Source: Deltaproteobacteria bacterium (GTDB taxonomy: Bacteria; Myxococcota; UBA727; VGSZ01). Taken from it: a stretch of 64,000 nt of DNA. A program made the translations under genes and the position numbers. Below the pieces are notes generated by a model. That model saw nothing but the letters and a program-made list of their open reading frames with translations, was not told where the DNA came from and made no database searches. This document shows positions 60,617-64,000 of the stretch, piece after piece. How positions within the stretch are numbered: position 1 is the stretch's first letter; each line of letters begins with the position of its first letter. The DNA is taken from contig JACOUT010000008.1 in the NCBI GenBank assembly GCA_016177705.1, positions 1 to 64,000 on the forward strand. The letters are read 5' to 3'.

Positions 60617-62049
60617 GCCGGGGCCCGGTGCTGCCGCGCTTGCACGCCTTGGTGACGGCGCTGCGGCAGAACGGCGCGCGGCCGGCGCCCCAGGACGTCA
60701 TCGACGCCGCACGCGCGCTCGAGTTGCTCGGCGACGAGGCGCTGTCGTCGCGCGTCGCGCTCCACGCGGCGCTCTCAACCACCTTGGCGCGCTCGCTCGC
60801 CGAGGCCGAGACCTTCGATCGGGTGTTCGAGCTGTTCTTCGACGCCGACCTCGACGCGCTCGCGCCTGCGCTCGCGCGCCCGCTGGTCGAGCTGCTCGGC
60901 GCGCGCGGCGTCGACCGCGCGCGCGCCGAGCGACTACTCGAGGCGCTGCGCGAGGGCGGCGACGTGGACCGGGCGCTGCTGGCCGCGCTGATCGCGGGCG
61001 ACGACGAGCGCTTGCACGAGCTGCTCGCCGCCGCCGTCGAGGCCACCGACTTCGAGGGCCTGACAACGTCGTTGCAGCTCGGCTATTTCACGCGCCGCGT
61101 ACTGACTCGCCTCGGCGTCGACGAGCTCGAGGGCCGGTTGGGCCGCGCCGCCGGCGGGGCAGGTGAGCGCGACGGCAGCGCGCTCGCCGGAGCGGGCGCC
61201 GAGCTGCTCGAGGGGCTGCGCCGCGCCGCGCGCCGCGCCGCCGAGCGCGAGCTGCACAAACGCACCGTGATCGCGCCGCGCGCCGGCGGCCTGCTCGACC
61301 GCGATCTGCGCTCCCTAGAGGTGCGCGATGCCGAGGAGCTGCGCCGCTTGGTGCGCCGGCTGGCGCAGCGCCTGCGCACGCGGCTCGCGACGCGCCGCCG
61401 GCGCGCGCAGCGCGGCCACGTCGACGTCAAGCGCACGCTGCGGCGCAGCGTGGCCACCGGCGGCGTGCCGCTCAGGGTTGAGCTGGCCCGGCGGCGCCGG
61501 CGGCGCGCCGATCTGCTGGTCGTGTGCGACGTCAGCGACTCGGTGCGCCAGGCGAGCCTGTTCATGCTCGAGCTGGTGGCTGCCCTCGCCGACGTGTTCC
61601 GACACACGCGCAGCTTCGTCTTCGTCGATCGCGTCGGTGAGGTTACCTCGCTGTTTTCCCCGGCGAGTGGAGCCGTGGCCGGCACACCGGCGACCGACGC
61701 CGCGATCGCGGCGATCCTGGCGGGCGACGTGGTGCCGGTCTCGCACAACAGCGACTACGGGCGCGCGCTGCGCGAGCTGTTCGCGATCGTCGGCGGCTCG
61801 GTCACGCGGCGCACCACGGTGGTCATCCTGGGCGACGGGCGCAGCAACTACCGGCCCCCGGAAGACTGGGTGCTGGCCGAGCTGCGCCGACGCGCGCGGC
61901 GGGTGCTGTGGCTCGCGCCCGAAGATCGCGGCACCTGGGGCTACGGCGACAGCGAGCTGACGCGCTATGCGCGTCATGCCGATGCGATCCTGGTGGTGCG
62001 ATCCGCCGCGGATCTGGCACACGCGATCGATCGAATCGCGGTCGGGTGA
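60613..62049 (+). CDS. CoxE-like VWA-domain protein
   Basis: The 478-residue protein starts with GTG overlapping the upstream stop (GTGA). Its last 200 residues are a von Willebrand A domain with the metal site DVSDS at 306-310 in LLVVCDVSDSVRQASLFM, and GDGRSNYRPPEDWVL. The N-terminal 250 residues are helical and Arg-rich (RRLAQRLRTRLATRRRRAQ). This matches CoxE-type VWA proteins, which often work with MoxR AAA ATPases. No MoxR gene is present. Its place after ParA and PilZ is unusual and suggests it binds the cargo of this system. Confidence 0.88.
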   Translation: MSRGPVLPRLHALVTALRQNGARPAPQDVIDAARALELLGDEALSSRVALHAALSTTLARSLAEAETFDRVFELFFDADLDALAPALARPLVELLGARGVDRARAERLLEALREGGDVDRALLAALIAGDDERLHELLAAAVEATDFEGLTTSLQLGYFTRRVLTRLGVDELEGRLGRAAGGAGERDGSALAGAGAELLEGLRRAARRAAERELHKRTVIAPRAGGLLDRDLRSLEVRDAEELRRLVRRLAQRLRTRLATRRRRAQRGHVDVKRTLRRSVATGGVPLRVELARRRRRRADLLVVCDVSDSVRQASLFMLELVAALADVFRHTRSFVFVDRVGEVTSLFSPASGAVAGTPATDAAIAAILAGDVVPVSHNSDYGRALRELFAIVGGSVTRRTTVVILGDGRSNYRPPEDWVLAELRRRARRVLWLAPEDRGTWGYGDSELTRYARHADAILVVRSAADLAHAIDRIAVG

Positions 62050-62080
62050 CGTCGGGCGCGACCAGGTGTGCGTTGTGCGG

Positions 62081-62086
62081 TTGACT
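62081..62086 (+). promoter_or_regulatory. Candidate -35 box before the small lipoprotein gene
   Basis: TTGACT lies at 62081-62086. No good -10 box follows at the right spacing. About 70 bases separate it from the ATG at 62158. Confidence 0.25.
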
Positions 62087-62157
62087 TTCTCCGCGGCTTC
62101 AAGAAACCATGCGCCCCGCGCTGGGCATGAAGCCTGGCCTGCTACGGAGATTTCTAG

Positions 62158-62511
62158 ATGAAGAAGCTTCTTGCTGCTGTGATTGCCTCCTTCGCGCTCA
62201 TGACTGCATGCCAGAGCGTCGAGTCGGCGAAGGTCGACCCGGCGACCATCGCTTCCAATGGCGAGGCCGTGGCCGTGGTGCAGTGCACCGCGCTCGGGCT
62301 CACCGCGATCTTCCACTTCATCACCATCACCGAGGCCAGCCTCGACACCGTCGTCAACAAGATGATGGTTGCCGAAGCCAAGGCCCTCGGTGGCAACAAG
62401 GTGCAGCTCCTCGGCGCCATGGAGATGCCGAAGCACGGTCTGATCTTCATGCTCGCGGGCGGCATCGTGAACCTGCCGCCGGCGATGGCCATGGGCATCG
62501 CGGTCAAGTGA
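62158..62511 (+). CDS. Small lipoprotein, possibly TRL-like
   Basis: The 117-residue protein starts at ATG after ACGGAG. A signal sequence with lipobox MTAC places the lipid on Cys18. The mature part (EAVAVVQCTALGLTAIFHFI, then AEAKALGGNKVQLLGAMEMP) resembles the TRL-like or DUF4156-type lipoproteins in which a helix precedes GGxxV and beta-strands. The C-terminal half is hydrophobic (LIFMLAGGIVNLPPAMAMGI). No operon partner is visible. The function is unknown. Confidence 0.78.
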   Translation: MKKLLAAVIASFALMTACQSVESAKVDPATIASNGEAVAVVQCTALGLTAIFHFITITEASLDTVVNKMMVAEAKALGGNKVQLLGAMEMPKHGLIFMLAGGIVNLPPAMAMGIAVK

Positions 62512-62532
62512 TCGAACCCTGAACGATCGCGC

Positions 62533-62565
62533 GACGGGCCCGCTTGCGCGGGCCCGTCGTGTTTG
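62533..62565 (+). terminator. Candidate terminator between two lipoprotein genes
   Basis: A perfect 11-bp stem, GACGGGCCCGC / GCGGGCCCGTC, with a 4-base loop spans 62533-62558. The following GTGTTTG has only a short U tract, so termination may be partial. Confidence 0.55.
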
Positions 62566-62578
62566 TGAGGACGGCACC

Positions 62579-63346
62579 ATGCGCACCGCCTGTACCTCCG
62601 TGCCTCCACTCCTGCTCGCCACCGCCCTCGCCCTTGCCGCCTGCGGCAAGTCCGCCGGTGGGGGCGGCCCCGAGCTGGCAGCCGCCACCGCGGCCATCGA
62701 GCGGCGCACCGCCGCGATCCGCGACTACGCGCTCGCCGGCACCGCCACCGACCTCGGCACCGGCAAGGCGCTCGCGTTCACCTACGCGTTCGCGCAGCCG
62801 ACCTACACCAAGGCGACCGTCGGCACCGAGCACGTGACCACGTTCGACGGCACCGCGGTCGTCATCGTCGACCACGCCAACAAGGTGGCGCAACGCCAGG
62901 AGGTGAAGGGCCAGAAGGAGGACGAGCTGCTGCTGTCGCTGAACGCGCTGTTCGCCGACTTCACGGTGGAAGGCTGGCGCCCACCGCTGCTGCGCCCGCG
63001 CGGCATGACGGCGCGCACCGAGCGCGGCGCCGACGGCGAGCGCTGGCTGATCTCGGTGCCGATCGACGACGACACGCTTGCCGAGCAGCGCGTGACCCTG
63101 CGCGCCCCCGGCGGCGAGTTCGTCGAGAAGGCGTTCCTCGACAAGAGCGGCAAGGTGGTCGCAGGCGTCAAGGTGCTCGAAGAGCTGAAGGACGCCGGCA
63201 CCGGGTTGTCGTTCCCCAAGGTCTGGGAGCGCACCGGGCCGCAGGGGCGCTTCAAGGTCGTGCTCGACGGCGCCACCGTCAACGCTGGCCTCGCCAAGGA
63301 GCAGTTCACCATCGCGGTGCCCGACGGGTACCGCATCGGCACCTGA
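62579..63346 (+). CDS. Lipoprotein of LolA-like layout
   Basis: The 255-residue protein starts at ATG after GAGGACGG. The signal ends in lipobox LAAC with Cys22. The mature part is beta-rich with a helix (AATAAIERRTAAIRDYALAG, then VAQRQEVKGQKEDELLLSLN) and ends FTIAVPDGYRIGT, reminiscent of LolA-like beta-barrel lipid carriers. The match is weak. It lies 9 bases upstream of the sulfatase-modifier-like lipoprotein gene, so the two are probably co-transcribed. Confidence 0.78.
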   Translation: MRTACTSVPPLLLATALALAACGKSAGGGGPELAAATAAIERRTAAIRDYALAGTATDLGTGKALAFTYAFAQPTYTKATVGTEHVTTFDGTAVVIVDHANKVAQRQEVKGQKEDELLLSLNALFADFTVEGWRPPLLRPRGMTARTERGADGERWLISVPIDDDTLAEQRVTLRAPGGEFVEKAFLDKSGKVVAGVKVLEELKDAGTGLSFPKVWERTGPQGRFKVVLDGATVNAGLAKEQFTIAVPDGYRIGT

Positions 63347-63355
63347 GGAACGTCC

Positions 63356-64000
63356 ATGCTGCGCGCCCTCGCCCTCGTCGTCGTCACCGCGGTTGCGCTC
63401 GGCTGCACCAGCTTCACGTTCCGCCAGACCGGCAAGGGCTCCGCGCCTGCCGAGCTGCAAGATCGCAGCGCCATGATCAAGCTCCCCGCCGGCACCTTCG
63501 AGATGGGCGCGCAGAACGCCGAGCCCGACGAGTACCCGCCGCACAAGGTGGAGCTGCGCGGCTTTCTTCTCGACAAGACCGAGGTCACCGTCGGCAACTA
63601 CCAGGGCTGCGTGAACGCGCGCGTGTGCCGCCCGGCGGCGCTCAACGCCGAGGCGCGCGCGGTGCTGACGCCGCTGCACCCGATCGCGGGCGTCTCTTGG
63701 TACGACGCCGTCAAGTACTGCGAGTGGATCGGCAAGCGCCTGCCCACCGAGGCCGAGTGGGAGTACGCGGCCCGCTCGCCGCGCGCCGGCAAGTTCCCCT
63801 GGGACGGTCCCTTCGACGGCAGCCGGCTCAACCTGCGCGGTGACGGTGACGGCTACCCGCGCACGGCGCCGGTCGGCTCGTTTCCGACGGGCGCGTCGGG
63901 ACACGGCGTGTACGATCTCGCCGGCAACGTCGCCGAGTGGACCGCCGACTGGTACGAGGCCACCTGGTACCAGAAGTCCCCCGGCGTGAACCCGAAGGGC
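63356..64000 (+). CDS. Formylglycine-generating enzyme-like lipoprotein (3' end cut)
   Basis: The first 215 codons are visible and run off the window. A signal sequence with lipobox ALGC puts the lipid on Cys17. The SUMF1/FGE-sulfatase fold begins near 45 (MIKLPAGTFEMGAQNAEPDE) and continues with LDKTEVTVGNYQGCV, GVSWYDAVKYCEWIGKRLPT, EAEWEYAAR and VYDLAGNVAEWTADWYE. True formylglycine enzymes need a Cys pair further on, which is not in the window. Many lipoprotein members lack it and serve as adhesion or binding domains. It is preceded by a LolA-like gene. Confidence 0.9.
   Translation, partial: MLRALALVVVTAVALGCTSFTFRQTGKGSAPAELQDRSAMIKLPAGTFEMGAQNAEPDEYPPHKVELRGFLLDKTEVTVGNYQGCVNARVCRPAALNAEARAVLTPLHPIAGVSWYDAVKYCEWIGKRLPTEAEWEYAARSPRAGKFPWDGPFDGSRLNLRGDGDGYPRTAPVGSFPTGASGHGVYDLAGNVAEWTADWYEATWYQKSPGVNPKG

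Noticed and set aside
62504..63904. A 466-residue minus-strand open frame.
   Set aside because: It is opposite two lipoprotein genes with clear signal peptides and lipoboxes.

Overview
The window is GC-rich, gene-dense bacterial DNA that looks like a Myxococcota (deltaproteobacterial) chromosome. That placement is an inference. It rests on Ser/Thr kinases (one with the myxobacterial-style HRDISPQN catalytic loop), zinc-ribbon/FHA proteins, PilZ and DUF4388 proteins, PEGA domains, a 1.7-kb-codon anchor-D repeat lipoprotein, Cys-rich repeat lipoproteins, at least eight predicted lipoproteins and frequent GTG starts. No phage, IS transposase, CRISPR array or tRNA gene was seen.

Layout. 1-4150: 3' part of a 16S gene, a tRNA-less spacer, complete 23S, 5S and a strong terminator. 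4272-8447: a Cys-rich nine-repeat lipoprotein and a transmembrane Ser/Thr kinase with a PEGA-like tail. 8457-10414: a divergent adenosine-deaminase-like enzyme, then a small accessory patch with a 244-bp inverted-repeat element, a frameshifted DUF4160 gene and a DUF2442 gene. 10508-17454: a TonB-like protein and the giant repeat lipoprotein. 17629-18250: a PIN/Phd toxin-antitoxin pair. 18296-23569: a one-carbon operon, folD-gcvT-gcvH-gcvP. 23627-30580: nitroreductase, tldD/pmbA, yqgE, an RlmI-like protein with a lost active site, a methyltransferase and a glycine-zipper protein.

30577-41661: small lipoprotein and hypothetical genes, then an overlapping minus-strand operon of two cyclophilins, two MlaE-type permeases, an MlaF-type ATPase and an MlaD-type protein. 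After it come two small phasin-like genes, truD, a sigma-70 gene, an HAD 5'-nucleotidase and a small membrane protein. 41812-50550: a GNAT gene, then a minus-strand run (PEGA lipoprotein, trpS, zinc-ribbon/FHA protein, diadenylate cyclase-like protein, Asp/Lys-rich glycine-zipper protein), then lnt and prfB.

50510-62049 is a signalling-rich region. It holds a zinc-ribbon Ser/Thr kinase convergent with a second zinc-ribbon/FHA protein, and a PilZ gene divergent from that FHA gene across an array of 13-bp palindromic repeats. It also holds DUF4388, truA, GYF_2/TonB-like and cNMP-binding genes, and an overlapping block of an orphan ParA, a PilZ protein with a basic N-terminus, a small beta-rich protein and a CoxE-like VWA protein. 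62158-64000: three lipoproteins, the last (a formylglycine-generating-enzyme-like domain) cut by the window end.

The best candidates for undescribed systems are the ParA-PilZ-(small protein)-VWA block, the FHA plus diadenylate-cyclase pair whose zinc ribbon matches that of the separate kinase, and the palindromic 13-bp array between the second FHA gene and the first PilZ gene.
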